From the NCBI GenBank assembly GCA_036653595.1, contig JAVVTQ010000010.1, forward strand, positions 1-51,696: a stretch of DNA of 51,696 nt, in the 5' to 3' direction. A program made the position numbers and the translations under genes. Under the pieces are notes generated by a model that worked only from the letters and a program-made list of their open reading frames with translations, did not search any database and was not told the DNA's origin. Positions 1 to 7,966 of this stretch are shown here, piece by piece. Source of the stretch: JAVVTQ01 sp036653595. GTDB taxonomy: Bacteria; Bacillota; Clostridia; Oscillospirales; Ruminococcaceae. The stretch's first letter is position 1. Every line of letters begins with the position of its first letter.

Positions 1-558
1 GTCAAGGCCACCTGCACCACGGCCGGCAAGCGCAACCACACGTGCTCTGTGTGCAAAATTAACGCAGAAGAGGAAATCTTGGCGCTCGGCCATACTTGGG
101 GCGCGTGGACGGAGACTGTCAAGGCCACCTGCACCACGGCCGGCAAGCGCAACCACACGTGCTCTGTGTGCAAAATTAACGCAGAAGAGGAAATCTTGGC
201 GCTCGGCCATACTTGGGGCGCGTGGACGGAGACTGTCAAGGCCACCTGCACCACGGCCGGCAAGCGCAACCACACGTGCTCTGTGTGCAAAATTAACGCA
301 GAAGAGGAAATTTTGGCACTCGGCCATACTTGGGGCGCGTGGACGGAGACGTTAAAGCCGAGCTGTACCGCGGTCGGCAAGCACAATCACACGTGCTCTG
401 TCTGCAAGGTTAAGGTAGAAGAGGACATTCCCGCACTCGGGCATATGTGGGGTGAGTGGGTCGAGACTTTGCCCCCGGCTGTGGGAGTTGCGGGACAGAA
501 AAAACGCACTTGCTCAGTCTGCGGCCTGGAGGAAGTTCAGGAAATTCCGATGCTCTAG
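1..558 (+). CDS. Repeat-rich Cys/His protein, C-terminal part (5' truncated by window)
   Basis: The reading frame is open from the first base, so the start lies left of the window; 185 residues are visible. They form 39-residue (117 bp) repeats. Copies at 1-117, 118-234 and 235-351 are almost identical in DNA, the copy at 352-468 has drifted, and the last (469-555) is degenerate. Each unit carries GHTWGAWTET, a lone Cys, then NHTCSVCK, giving three Cys and two His. From general knowledge, similar GH-x-W...C...TC-x-x-C modules occur in large extracellular proteins of gut Clostridia, with no established function. Metal binding or disulfides are possible but are inference. No LPXTG motif or membrane segment is visible at the C-terminus, which ends EIPML. 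A hairpin at 633-664 follows. Confidence 0.8.
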   Translation, partial: VKATCTTAGKRNHTCSVCKINAEEEILALGHTWGAWTETVKATCTTAGKRNHTCSVCKINAEEEILALGHTWGAWTETVKATCTTAGKRNHTCSVCKINAEEEILALGHTWGAWTETLKPSCTAVGKHNHTCSVCKVKVEEDIPALGHMWGEWVETLPPAVGVAGQKKRTCSVCGLEEVQEIPML

Positions 559-632
559 ACTAAAACCCGTGCACAGACCTCGGCAAAGAGCTATAAATGA
601 AAATTCAAAATCCCATAGGCATCGCAAACAAA

Positions 633-664
633 AAGAAGTGCCCGCCAATTGGTGGGCACTTCTT
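633..664. terminator. Bidirectional Rho-independent terminator
   Basis: Inverted repeat with arms AAGAAGTGCCC and GGGCACTTCTT closing on CC-AATT-GG. On the minus strand it is followed by TTTTTGTTT, and on the plus strand by TATATTTTC. It sits between the convergent repeat-protein gene (ends 558) and flavodoxin gene (ends 679), so it probably serves both. Confidence 0.8.
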
Positions 665-678
665 ATATTTTCAATAAA

Positions 679-1164
679 TTACAGGCTTAGAAGCTGTTTT
701 GCAAAATCCTCGATTCGCTCGTCCGAAACCGTCATGGTGCTTTGAAGGGGGTCTTTGGATTTTATTTTCAGCACCATTTTGAGGACGAATTTGTCAAGAT
801 CGGTTTGTTTTTCGATGTCCATGTCTCCGCCAAAGCCGGAAACTGCGACAGCGCTGTCAAAAAGCGGCTGCGGAATCGAATTTTTGAGATACTCGGCAGC
901 CCTTGCATCAAAGCCGCAACAACAGAAGAACGCGCATTTGTGCTCCGAGAGCAAATCGCTGTTTTGCGCGATGTATCTGCTCGCGGCATGGTGCAGACGC
1001 CCATATCGAACAGAACCACCAATGACAATGACGTCATAGGCAGTCGTGTCCGGAATAGCCTTCTGCAAGTCGAAAAGCTGCGCTCCTCCGAGCTTCTCTG
1101 CGAGGAGCATTGCGCATTTTTCGGTGGTTTTTGATTTAGAGGCATAAGCGATTAGAAATCTCAT
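679..1164 (-). CDS. Flavodoxin-domain protein (HemG/flavodoxin_5-like)
   Basis: 161 residues, the size of a single flavodoxin fold. The N-terminus MRFLIAYASKSKTTEKCA is a beta strand followed by an FMN phosphate-binding loop of S/T residues. IVIGGSVRYGRLH matches the second flavin loop of protoporphyrinogen-oxidase-like flavodoxins. Likely an FMN electron carrier or quinone/porphyrinogen oxidoreductase; the substrate cannot be told from sequence. An unusual FFCCCG run lies mid-protein. The ATG at 1164 is chosen over an upstream one because it lies 1 nt after the stop of the preceding gene, with a GAGG about 9 nt upstream. Last gene of a minus-strand group with the 96-residue protein and ireB. 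Confidence 0.8.
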   Translation of the reverse strand: MRFLIAYASKSKTTEKCAMLLAEKLGGAQLFDLQKAIPDTTAYDVIVIGGSVRYGRLHHAASRYIAQNSDLLSEHKCAFFCCCGFDARAAEYLKNSIPQPLFDSAVAVSGFGGDMDIEKQTDLDKFVLKMVLKIKSKDPLQSTMTVSDERIEDFAKQLLSL

Positions 1165-1165
1165 G

Positions 1166-1456
1166 CTATTTTGCCTCGAACAGCGCTCTCTCCAGCCAAA
1201 TTGCACCGATGTCGAGAGCGCTGTAAAGACCCGTCTTGTCGCTCTGCTTTAGTATGCGCGCATTTGGCCCGAGCGAGCGGTCATTTGACAAGAGCTGCAC
1301 GTGAAGCTTGTTTGCTATCTGCACGCCGTCTTTTTCCGTGCTGGACAAGATTTGGATGAAAACCACATGACTGTCTTTCGGACTGCCATAGTAAATCTCA
1401 TTGCCACAGCGCACGAGGGGGTGGCCTTTGTATATAAGCTGTTCTTTTTCCGCCAT
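1166..1456 (-). CDS. Conserved hypothetical protein, 96 aa
   Basis: Small soluble protein, MAEKEQLIYKGHPLVRCG to ALDIGAIWLERALFEAK. No signal peptide, membrane segment or known catalytic motif is visible. The pattern YKGxPLVR-x-GNxIYYG and the C-terminal LYSALDIGxIWLERAL resemble a family of about 95 residues I recall from other Clostridia, without a function. It lies 49 bp downstream of ireB and 1 nt upstream of the flavodoxin start, which supports translation as part of one transcript. Predicted mostly beta with a C-terminal helix (inference). Confidence 0.7.
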   Translation of the reverse strand: MAEKEQLIYKGHPLVRCGNEIYYGSPKDSHVVFIQILSSTEKDGVQIANKLHVQLLSNDRSLGPNARILKQSDKTGLYSALDIGAIWLERALFEAK

Positions 1457-1505
1457 ATTGTTCCTTTCAGGGCACGGCTTTACAAGCCGCAGGTTTATTT
1501 TGCTG

Positions 1506-1751
1506 TCATTCGGACAAAAAAGCGCGGGTCATGGCCTGCAAAACGTCGTCGCGATCGAGCTGGCGCATGAGCGCGCGCGCGTTGTTGTGCGTGGTGATGT
1601 ATGTGGGGTCTTCGGAGAGAATGTAGCCCACAATTTGGTTTACAGGATTGTAGCCCTTTTCTTTCAACGCGTTGTAGATGACGAGCAGCGTGCTTCGCAG
1701 CTGATTGTCGCGCTCATTCTCAACGGAAAAGGTCACTGTCGGTTCAAGCAT
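1506..1751 (-). CDS. ireB: IreB family regulatory phosphoprotein (UPF0297/DUF965)
   Basis: 81 residues, full length for the family. The core NALKEKGYNPVNQIVGYILS followed by DPTYITTHNNARALMRQLDRDD is the family signature. In Enterococcus faecalis IreB is phosphorylated by the Ser/Thr kinase IreK and lowers intrinsic cephalosporin resistance; the same role here is inference. An AAGGGG ribosome binding site precedes the ATG. In many Firmicutes ireB lies between alaS and ruvX, but here it heads a different small group, divergent from acpS. Confidence 0.92.
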   Translation of the reverse strand: MLEPTVTFSVENERDNQLRSTLLVIYNALKEKGYNPVNQIVGYILSEDPTYITTHNNARALMRQLDRDDVLQAMTRAFLSE

Positions 1752-1841
1752 GGATATTCGCCCCTTTCACTTACCAATATAAAAAGAATACAACAAATTG
1801 AGCTAACTTTCAAGCGCACCGCGTCGATTTGGGGCTGTTTG

Positions 1842-1870
1842 TTGCAAGAGATGTTCACAATGGGTATAAT
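1842..1870 (+). promoter_or_regulatory. Sigma-A-type promoter of acpS-nnr-lipoprotein
   Basis: TTGCAA (1842-1847), 17 bp spacer, TATAAT (1865-1870). Transcription would begin near 1877, after an upstream in-frame ATG at 1829. That excludes the longer reading and supports the TTG start of acpS at 1892. Confidence 0.7.
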
Positions 1871-1891
1871 TATCAAAAAGAGGTGTGGCTT

Positions 1892-2254
1892 TTGATTGTT
1901 GGAATAGGGTGCGACATGGTCGAAATTGACAGAATGCAAAGAAGTATTTCGAGCAGAAGATTCTGCGAAAAGTGCTTCTCAAAAAAAGAGCTTGAGGCTT
2001 TTGAAGGCAACGCCTCAAAGCTTGCGGGCTGCTTTGCCGCAAAGGAAGCTCTGGGCAAGGCGCTGACCAGCGGGATTTTTTCCATTGAGCTGAGTGAGAT
2101 ATCGGTGCTCAGGGGCCAACGGGGGGAGCCGTATTTTGAGTTTTGCGGAGATATAAAAAATAAAATAGAAGCGTGTATGCAGACAGCTCTTGTATCAATC
2201 ACAAACACAAAGAGCATGGCGGTGGCATTTGTCGTGCTGGAGGCAAAAAAATGA
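1892..2254 (+). CDS. acpS: Holo-[acyl-carrier-protein] synthase
   Basis: Transfers 4'-phosphopantetheine from CoA to the serine of apo-ACP, activating fatty acid synthesis in the cytoplasm. 120 residues, normal for AcpS. The N-terminal GIGCDMVEIDR carries the Mg-binding Asp8, and CFAAKEALGKAL carries Glu52 of the second signature. The TTG at 1892 is preceded by AGAGGTG with a 7 nt spacer and lies just after the predicted transcription start; an upstream ATG at 1829 lies before the promoter. The stop overlaps the nnr start (ATGA), so the two are translationally coupled. Confidence 0.93.
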   Translation: MIVGIGCDMVEIDRMQRSISSRRFCEKCFSKKELEAFEGNASKLAGCFAAKEALGKALTSGIFSIELSEISVLRGQRGEPYFEFCGDIKNKIEACMQTALVSITNTKSMAVAFVVLEAKK

Positions 2255-3774
2255 GAGTTTTGCTAGCCGAAGAACAAAGAGAGCTTGAACGCGCCGCCTG
2301 CAAGGAACCAAAAAACACATATTTCATGGAAAGAGCCGGGTTGGCGGTCTACACATATATTGCAGAGCACAATAAAACAGAGGGAATGGCGGTCTGCGTC
2401 CTCTGCGGCAGCGGAGGTAATGCAGGGGACGGCTTTGTCACAGCGCGGCATTTGAGAGAAAACGGCGCAAAAGTCACAGCTGTGCTTTGCTGCGGTAATC
2501 CGAGAACCGCGGCTGCCCAAATCACCCTAGAGCTTGCAAAAAAAGCGGGTGTCCCCGTGATAGATGCAGAAAGCTGCCGCGAAGCTGCGCTGGAAGAAAT
2601 AGCGCGCGCGGTTTTGGTGGTGGATGCTGTCTTCGGAATAGGCTTTGCCGGCGATCTTCCAAAGTGCGTCAGGGAGCTGACGACCGCGGTGAATGCGTCT
2701 GATGCCGAGGTAATTGCGCTGGATGTTCCCAGCGGAGTGTCAGCTGACACGGGCGCAGCACAGAGGGATGCAGTTAGGGCGGATATCACGCTCTGTTTTG
2801 TGGGAATGAAGCCGGCCAACGTGCTTAAAACCGCGCGTGAACATTGCGGGAAAAGTGTGCTGTTGGAGGTCGGAATCGCGGCAAAGCAAAACGTCGGGGA
2901 TACTCGCGGGCTTTATACGCTGACAAGAGATATCGCAAGCGGGCTGCTTCCCGCAAGAAGTGCGCTAGGTCACAAGGGCACCTTTGGCAGACTCCTTGTC
3001 TGTGCGGGAAGCGAGAGATACCGCGGAGCGGCAGTGCTTGCCGCGTCGGGTGCATATGTCTGCGGCGCCGGGCTTGTCACGGTGGCTTCGTGTGAAAAGG
3101 TGCTCGATGCGGTTTCCGCCTCTGTTTTGGAGGCGGTACTGCTTGACACATCAAAAAACAAAAACGAGGCGGAGTTTAAAAGCACCTTGATGGCCGCGTC
3201 GGCATGTCTTATCGGCTGTGGGCTTTCCAGATCAAAGGAAGCGCGGGCGATGGTTGAATTTGCCGTCAAAAACTGCACTTGCCCGCTTATTATTGATGCT
3301 GACGGAATAAATATACTGGCCGACGACATAAGTATACTCAAAGACTGTAAATGCGCGGTCATAATGACACCGCATCTCGGTGAGTTTGCGAGACTGTGTC
3401 ATTTGAGCGTTGAAGAGGCTCGCCTCAACCGGCTGGCACTCGCACGTGAATTTGCCGAAAGACATGGCATTGTGCTTGTGCAAAAGAGTGAAAACACAAT
3501 CATTGCCTGCGGCGGCAAGGCGACGCATATCAATACCACGGGAAACAGCGGGCTTGCCAAAGCCGGCAGCGGCGACCTTCTGGCAGGGATGATTTCTTCA
3601 TTTTGCGCGCAGGGGACGACGGCTCAAAATGCCGCATTGCTCGGAGTGTGGCTGCATTCGCGCGCAGCCGACATGTGCAGCGGCGCCATAAACGAATACT
3701 CGATGTGCGCTTCGGATGTGCGGGACTTTGTGCCGCGTGCAATCGGTGAGCTAGTCGGCAAAGAGGTGTTGTGA
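2251..3774 (+). CDS. nnr: Bifunctional NAD(P)H-hydrate epimerase / ADP-dependent dehydratase
   Basis: Repairs damaged NAD(P)H hydrate. The N-terminal YjeF-N epimerase domain (about residues 1-210) interconverts R and S forms; the C-terminal ribokinase-like domain (about 230-500) dehydrates the S form using ADP. The N-domain loop LCGSGGNAGDG (around residues 51-61) is a variant of the usual GxGNNGGDG. The C-domain shows GHKGTFGRLLVCAGS and later AKAGSGDLLAGMISS, the nucleotide-binding loop. 507 residues, as expected for the fused form. The ATG at 2251 overlaps the acpS stop by 4 nt; the frame extends further upstream, but that part lies inside acpS. Confidence 0.92.
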   Translation: MRVLLAEEQRELERAACKEPKNTYFMERAGLAVYTYIAEHNKTEGMAVCVLCGSGGNAGDGFVTARHLRENGAKVTAVLCCGNPRTAAAQITLELAKKAGVPVIDAESCREAALEEIARAVLVVDAVFGIGFAGDLPKCVRELTTAVNASDAEVIALDVPSGVSADTGAAQRDAVRADITLCFVGMKPANVLKTAREHCGKSVLLEVGIAAKQNVGDTRGLYTLTRDIASGLLPARSALGHKGTFGRLLVCAGSERYRGAAVLAASGAYVCGAGLVTVASCEKVLDAVSASVLEAVLLDTSKNKNEAEFKSTLMAASACLIGCGLSRSKEARAMVEFAVKNCTCPLIIDADGINILADDISILKDCKCAVIMTPHLGEFARLCHLSVEEARLNRLALAREFAERHGIVLVQKSENTIIACGGKATHINTTGNSGLAKAGSGDLLAGMISSFCAQGTTAQNAALLGVWLHSRAADMCSGAINEYSMCASDVRDFVPRAIGELVGKEVL

Positions 3775-4302
3775 TTGTCAAAAAGGTTTCTTGCTGTTTT
3801 GCTGCTTGTGCTTGCGCTGCTTGTGTCGTGCTCTGAAAAAGAGACGATGACACCCGAGAGCATCGCAGAGTATGCGGCGCCGCCGTTTGTGATGACGACG
3901 GATTTTGAAATCAACGGAATCAAAGGCGCTGCCAGCTTTCGCTGCAATGGAATCGGAGATTGCGAGCTTTTATATCTTGCGCCTGAAAATGTATCTCAGC
4001 TCAGGATAAAGAAAAGCGGCGATGTTGTGACCGAGGAGTACGCGGGGCTGAAAACAGAGAGTGAATATGCGGCGCTCAAGGACGAAAACCCGATAGTCGT
4101 GCTCGAAACGCTTTTTTCCCACATGATAACCGACACTGTCGAGGTTAGTGCATCTGACAGTGAGGTTACGGCGTCTGCGAACGATGGAAGAATAAAGGCA
4201 ATTTTCGCAAACGGTGCTCTAAAACGCGTGGAGGCGCCCTTTGCAAAGCTTGTCATGCGTGTTTCCGGGTTCGAGCACCTGCAAGAAAAGACAAAAAATT
4301 AA
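3775..4302 (+). CDS. Small lipoprotein, possibly LolA/YdcC-like
   Basis: 175 residues. The N-terminus SKRFLAVLLLVLALLVSC is a lipoprotein signal peptide with lipobox LVSC, so the mature protein would be anchored outside the membrane. The rest is a hydrophilic beta-rich domain with no motif I can name. It begins at a TTG directly after the nnr stop, with AGAGGTG 6-7 nt upstream. In Bacillus a LolA-like lipoprotein (YdcC) follows acpS, and clostridial GerS proteins are LolA-like. Position therefore hints at a short member of that group, but sequence alone does not prove it. Confidence 0.75.
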   Translation: MSKRFLAVLLLVLALLVSCSEKETMTPESIAEYAAPPFVMTTDFEINGIKGAASFRCNGIGDCELLYLAPENVSQLRIKKSGDVVTEEYAGLKTESEYAALKDENPIVVLETLFSHMITDTVEVSASDSEVTASANDGRIKAIFANGALKRVEAPFAKLVMRVSGFEHLQEKTKN

Positions 4303-4373
4303 GAGCGGGCGGCAAGCCTCTTTTTGCTTCATGCAAAAAGCACAGGAAAGCAGATTGAAGTCATTATTTCAGA

Positions 4374-4425
4374 CAAAAAACGAAGACGGTATCTCGCTTT
4401 GGAAAAAAGCGAAATGGCCGTCTTC
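4374..4425 (-). terminator. Rho-independent terminator of the MFS gene
   Basis: Inverted repeat GAAGACGG (4382-4389) / CCGTCTTC (4418-4425) with an inner stem TCGCTTT/AAAGCGA. On the minus strand it runs into CGTTTTTTG. It lies about 100 bp past the stop of the minus-strand MFS gene. Confidence 0.75.
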
Positions 4426-4523
4426 CTGACTTGCATGACTGCTGTGAAAATTGCTGCAATTGGGAAAATTCAAATCAAGGTTAGAAATAAAAGAGAAACA
4501 CAAAAGCTGCCTTGAGCAAAAAA

Positions 4524-5729
4524 CTATGCGGGCTTGGCTTCCTTTTTGAAGCCGAAAAGATACAGCGCATAGACAATCACAAGTGCCGCGACGGGTATGA
4601 ACATAGCCGTTTTGTAGCTCAGAGTGTCTGCCACAAAATTTATGAGCGGGTTTGCTATCATGCTTCCGAGGGCGGTTGCTATAGCGGTGATGGCCGTGAC
4701 AGTGGAGGAAAAGCGCGGATATTCCTCGCAGGCCAAAACAAACTTTGCCGTGTAATTGGCGCCGCTGACCAGTCCGATGAGAAAAGCCACGACAAACCAA
4801 TAGTAGAGATTGCTCACGATGAGGCCGCTGGCCGCCACTGCAGCGGTTATGATGGCCTGATACTGGAGATATGTCGCCGCGCGCAGCTTTTTTGAAAGCC
4901 CGGCGTAGGAGAGACGGCTGATTATCATGCCCACAGAGTACATGGTTATGATATAGGCGGTGATGTCGGTGGTGTATATCGCAGGGTTGTCCATTTTAAG
5001 GTACGTGGGCAGCCACGAGGTGAAGTACATGAAAAACGAGAGCAGCACATTGGCAAAGCATAGTACAGCTACATTTCGGTTTTTGAGCATTTCAAGATAA
5101 GGCGGCTTTATTTTAAGCCCGGCAGAATCGCCGTCGACAACGGCCGAATCCGGCTTGCGGATGACGGCAAAAACAATCAAAAATGCAAGCCCCGAGGCCA
5201 GCACAACAGAGCCGAGCGCGACATAAGTGTCCTGCCACACAAAACCGTTTTCGAGAAGATATGCGGCAAAGAGCGGGCCGACCAGCGAGCCGACTCCGAA
5301 CAGCGAGTGAAGAATTGAAAGAGTCTGAGCGCGGTTTTCTCCTGTGATATCGGAGATATAGGCCGCTGTGAGATTGTCGCAGACGGAGCTTGTCATGCCG
5401 AGTGCGACGCGCATGAGCAAAAACACAAAGAAGCTCGGCGCTTTTCCCGAAAAAATGAGGACAAGCCCGAAAAGGGTCACAATTGCGCCCAGGAGCTTAT
5501 TCTTGTTCACCCTGTCGGCAAAAAGCATCGTCAGAAACATTATCACGATGTGACCGAGGCTTTCGCTGACATTGAAAAGCGAGGCCGTTGTGAGGTCGGT
5601 TTTGTAAAAATCTATGATAGACGGCAAAATTGTGCTGTACATAGCAAAGGATATGGCGTAGGATGCCATAAAGACAAAGCAAAACCCGGTTGCGATGCGC
5701 ACTCGCGATTTATTCTTAATTTTCTTCAT
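4524..5729 (-). CDS. Major facilitator superfamily transporter
   Basis: 401 residues with many hydrophobic segments spread over the whole length, fitting the 12-helix MFS fold in the cytoplasmic membrane. The loop LFADRVNKNKLLG near residues 69-81 fits the MFS motif A position (G-x-x-x-D-R-x-x-R-R-like). A second half begins after a hydrophilic central loop (PDSAVVDGDSAGLKIK). Substrate is unknown; drug or small-metabolite efflux are both possible. It is divergent from murC, with its own promoter at 5779-5807 and terminator at 4374-4425, so it is a single-gene unit unrelated to its neighbours. Confidence 0.88.
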   Translation of the reverse strand: MKKIKNKSRVRIATGFCFVFMASYAISFAMYSTILPSIIDFYKTDLTTASLFNVSESLGHIVIMFLTMLFADRVNKNKLLGAIVTLFGLVLIFSGKAPSFFVFLLMRVALGMTSSVCDNLTAAYISDITGENRAQTLSILHSLFGVGSLVGPLFAAYLLENGFVWQDTYVALGSVVLASGLAFLIVFAVIRKPDSAVVDGDSAGLKIKPPYLEMLKNRNVAVLCFANVLLSFFMYFTSWLPTYLKMDNPAIYTTDITAYIITMYSVGMIISRLSYAGLSKKLRAATYLQYQAIITAAVAASGLIVSNLYYWFVVAFLIGLVSGANYTAKFVLACEEYPRFSSTVTAITAIATALGSMIANPLINFVADTLSYKTAMFIPVAALVIVYALYLFGFKKEAKPA

Positions 5730-5778
5730 TTATTTACCCCTGACACATCGGGCCGTTATTGGCACAGAGTGTCGTTTA

Positions 5779-5807
5779 ATTATACAGAAAACAGCGCTCT
5801 ATTTCAA
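5779..5807 (-). promoter_or_regulatory. Sigma-A-type promoter of the MFS gene
   Basis: Read on the minus strand: TTGAAA (5807-5802), 17 bp, TATAAT (5784-5779). It lies about 50 bp upstream of the ATG at 5729. Confidence 0.75.
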
Positions 5808-5867
5808 CACACCGTCAGCGATTTTGAAAAAATTGCATTTTGTGTTTATTTTATCTGCAAAAAGCAA

Positions 5868-5873
5868 TATAAT
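5868..5873 (+). promoter_or_regulatory. Probable -10 element for murC
   Basis: A perfect TATAAT 31 bp before the murC TTG start. No good -35 hexamer is found at 16-18 bp (TTTATT at 5845-5850 is the nearest), so only the -10 is supported. Confidence 0.4.
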
Positions 5874-5903
5874 TATACCAATACAAATGCGGAGGACACT
5901 CAA

Positions 5904-7286
5904 TTGAATACAAACGTGAGCGAGATCCTAAAAAACAGCAGGAGAATCCACTTTGTCGGAATCGGCGGCTCGGGAATGTTTCCGCTGGTGGAGATTCTGC
6001 ACGGGGATGGCTTTGTCATAACCGGCAGCGACGTAAATGCCGGCAGCATAATAGACGCCGAAAAAGCGTTGGGCATAGAAGTCAAAATGGGGCACGATGC
6101 AAAAAATGTCGATGGAGCCGACGCTCTCGTCGTCACGGCTGCGCTTCTCGAGGGAAACCCGGAGGTGGCCCGTGCGCACGTGCTTGGAATTCCGGTGATA
6201 GACCGCGCGGATATGCTCGGCTATGTCACGCAGAGATACAGCCGGAATTACTGCATCTGCGGCACGCACGGCAAAACCACAACAACGGCTATGCTGACTT
6301 CGATTTTCATGCTTGCGGGGCTTGACACCGCCGCCGTGATAGGAGGAAAGCTTCCCCTTATAAACGGATACGGAAGGCGCGGCTCCGGGGATACACTCGT
6401 CTGTGAGGCATGTGAGTTTAAGGACACCTTTTTGCACCTTTCACCCGCCTACGCAGTCTTGCTCAACGTCGACGCAGACCATCTGGATTATTTCAAGACG
6501 CTGTCAGGAGTGATCGACTCTTTTTCACGCTTTTGCAATAAGGCAACGCGCGGCGTCATAGCAAACGGCGACGACAAGAACACCATGGAAGCGCTCAAAT
6601 CGGTAAAAGGCAAGATAGTTCTCTTCGGAGAAGACAAAGGATGCGACTATATAATCTCCGATATAGAAAATTATTCACGCGCATTTTATTCGTTTACGCT
6701 GTCAGACAAGGAAAAAGAAATAGGAAAATTTTCACTGAAGGTGCCGGGACTTCAAAATGTCCACAATGCCGCCGCCGCCGCCGTGGCAGCACTGAGCGCA
6801 GGCTTGACGGCGAAAGATATTCAGACGGGTCTGGACAGCTTTTTTGGCGCTGCGCGGCGCTTTGAAATGCTGGGCAAGGTCAAAGGAGCGACAATTGCGG
6901 ATGACTACGCACATCACCCGACAGAGCTTGCCGTGACGCTGGATGCGGCGCTCAAAATGGGCTATGACAGAGTCATCGCGGTTTTTCAGCCGTTTACGTA
7001 TACGAGAACGAAGCTGCTTCTTGACGATTTTGCGCGCGTGCTAAAAAAGGCCGACGCCGTGGTGATGACCGAGATTATGGGCTCCAGAGAGGTCAACACC
7101 TGCAAAATCAGCACGGCTGACCTGGCGGCGAAAATAGACGGCAGCGTGTGGTTTAAAACGTTTGAGGAAGTGAGCGATTACTGCCTCGCAATCGCGAGGG
7201 AGGGAGATCTCATAATAACGCTCGGCTGCGGAGATATCTATAAGGCGGCGAACATGATGCTGGAACGAGGTGCCAAAAGTGAATGA
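5904..7286 (+). CDS. murC: UDP-N-acetylmuramate--L-alanine ligase
   Basis: Adds L-Ala to UDP-MurNAc, the first peptide step of peptidoglycan precursor synthesis, in the cytoplasm with ATP. 460 residues, the normal size. In order: Rossmann loop HFVGIGGSGM near residues 16-25, ATP P-loop CGTHGKTTTTAML, Mur central domain, and a C-terminal domain with DDYAHHPTEL and FQPFTYTRTK. TTG at 5904 is the start: GGAGGA lies 7 nt upstream and the first residues match the family N-terminus. The open frame further upstream crosses the promoter region and the divergent MFS gene. The stop overlaps the nitroreductase start. Confidence 0.95.
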   Translation: MNTNVSEILKNSRRIHFVGIGGSGMFPLVEILHGDGFVITGSDVNAGSIIDAEKALGIEVKMGHDAKNVDGADALVVTAALLEGNPEVARAHVLGIPVIDRADMLGYVTQRYSRNYCICGTHGKTTTTAMLTSIFMLAGLDTAAVIGGKLPLINGYGRRGSGDTLVCEACEFKDTFLHLSPAYAVLLNVDADHLDYFKTLSGVIDSFSRFCNKATRGVIANGDDKNTMEALKSVKGKIVLFGEDKGCDYIISDIENYSRAFYSFTLSDKEKEIGKFSLKVPGLQNVHNAAAAAVAALSAGLTAKDIQTGLDSFFGAARRFEMLGKVKGATIADDYAHHPTELAVTLDAALKMGYDRVIAVFQPFTYTRTKLLLDDFARVLKKADAVVMTEIMGSREVNTCKISTADLAAKIDGSVWFKTFEEVSDYCLAIAREGDLIITLGCGDIYKAANMMLERGAKSE

Positions 7287-7773
7287 GATTTTCATGCGCA
7301 GGAGCGTGCGCGAGTATTCCGATGAGCCGGTTTCCGAGCAGGAGCTTTTGTCTATTGTGCGCGCCGGTATGCAGGCGCCCTCCGCACACAATGAAAGGCC
7401 GTGGGAGTTTATCACGGTGACAGACCGCCGGGAGCTTTTCAAGCTGGGCGAGCTGGGGAAATACACAAAAATGGTGCCGCAGGCCGGCGCGGCGATTGTG
7501 CTTCTTGCCAGAGAAGAGATGTCGGAGTTTTGGCAGCAGGACATGGGCGCGTGCACCCAAAATATGCTGCTTGAGGCCGCGTCTTTGGGGCTTGGGGCAT
7601 GCTGGCTCGGAGTGTACCCCAGCGAGGAAAGACAGCTCTTTTTGAGACGTCAATTTTCAATACCGAGCGGGCTTCGACCATTTTGTGTGATTTCACTAGG
7701 ACACGTTGAAGAAAACAAAAACGTCTTTGTCGACAGGTTTGAGCCGCAAAGACTGCACAAAGAGAAGTACTAA
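7279..7773 (+). CDS. Nitroreductase family protein
   Basis: FMN-dependent oxidoreductase of the nitroreductase superfamily, 164 residues. The N-terminal FMRRSVREYSDEPVSEQEL with its Arg-Arg-Ser-Val-Arg motif binds the FMN phosphate; APSAHNERPWEF and the C-terminal GLGACWLGVYP are the other flavin-site segments. The physiological substrate is unknown. The GTG at 7279 is preferred over a GTG at 7270 because GAGGTG lies 6 nt before it. The start overlaps the end of murC by 8 nt, so the two are probably co-transcribed. Confidence 0.88.
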   Translation: MNEIFMRRSVREYSDEPVSEQELLSIVRAGMQAPSAHNERPWEFITVTDRRELFKLGELGKYTKMVPQAGAAIVLLAREEMSEFWQQDMGACTQNMLLEAASLGLGACWLGVYPSEERQLFLRRQFSIPSGLRPFCVISLGHVEENKNVFVDRFEPQRLHKEKY

Positions 7774-7895
7774 AATCAGCCTTAAAATAAAAAAAGCTCA
7801 CGAGAAAATCGACCGACAAATTGACGGTCGGCGCGCAGGTGCTCTTCAAGACCGCGTCGCATAAGACTTTTTCGAGAGAATTAATATGTTGCACA

Positions 7896-7942
7896 AATAG
7901 CAGCGGCTTTTGACATATGTCATGTCAAAAGCCGCTGCTATT
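7896..7942. repeat. Long perfect inverted repeat between convergent genes
   Basis: Two 20-nt arms (7896-7915 and 7923-7942) are perfectly complementary around a 7-nt loop; the arm begins AATAGCAGCGGC. The loop side also contains TGACATATGTCA, a perfect 12-bp palindrome, so two foldings compete. It lies between the ends of the nitroreductase gene (plus) and mazF (minus) and probably ends both transcripts, but neither side has a proper T-run. Confidence 0.75.
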
Positions 7943-7966
7943 ATAAATTTGGGGGTTTGCAAAGCC

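Noticed and set aside
1..468. CRISPR-like array
   Set aside because: The repeats are contiguous 117-bp coding units with no spacers and keep one reading frame; they encode protein repeats.
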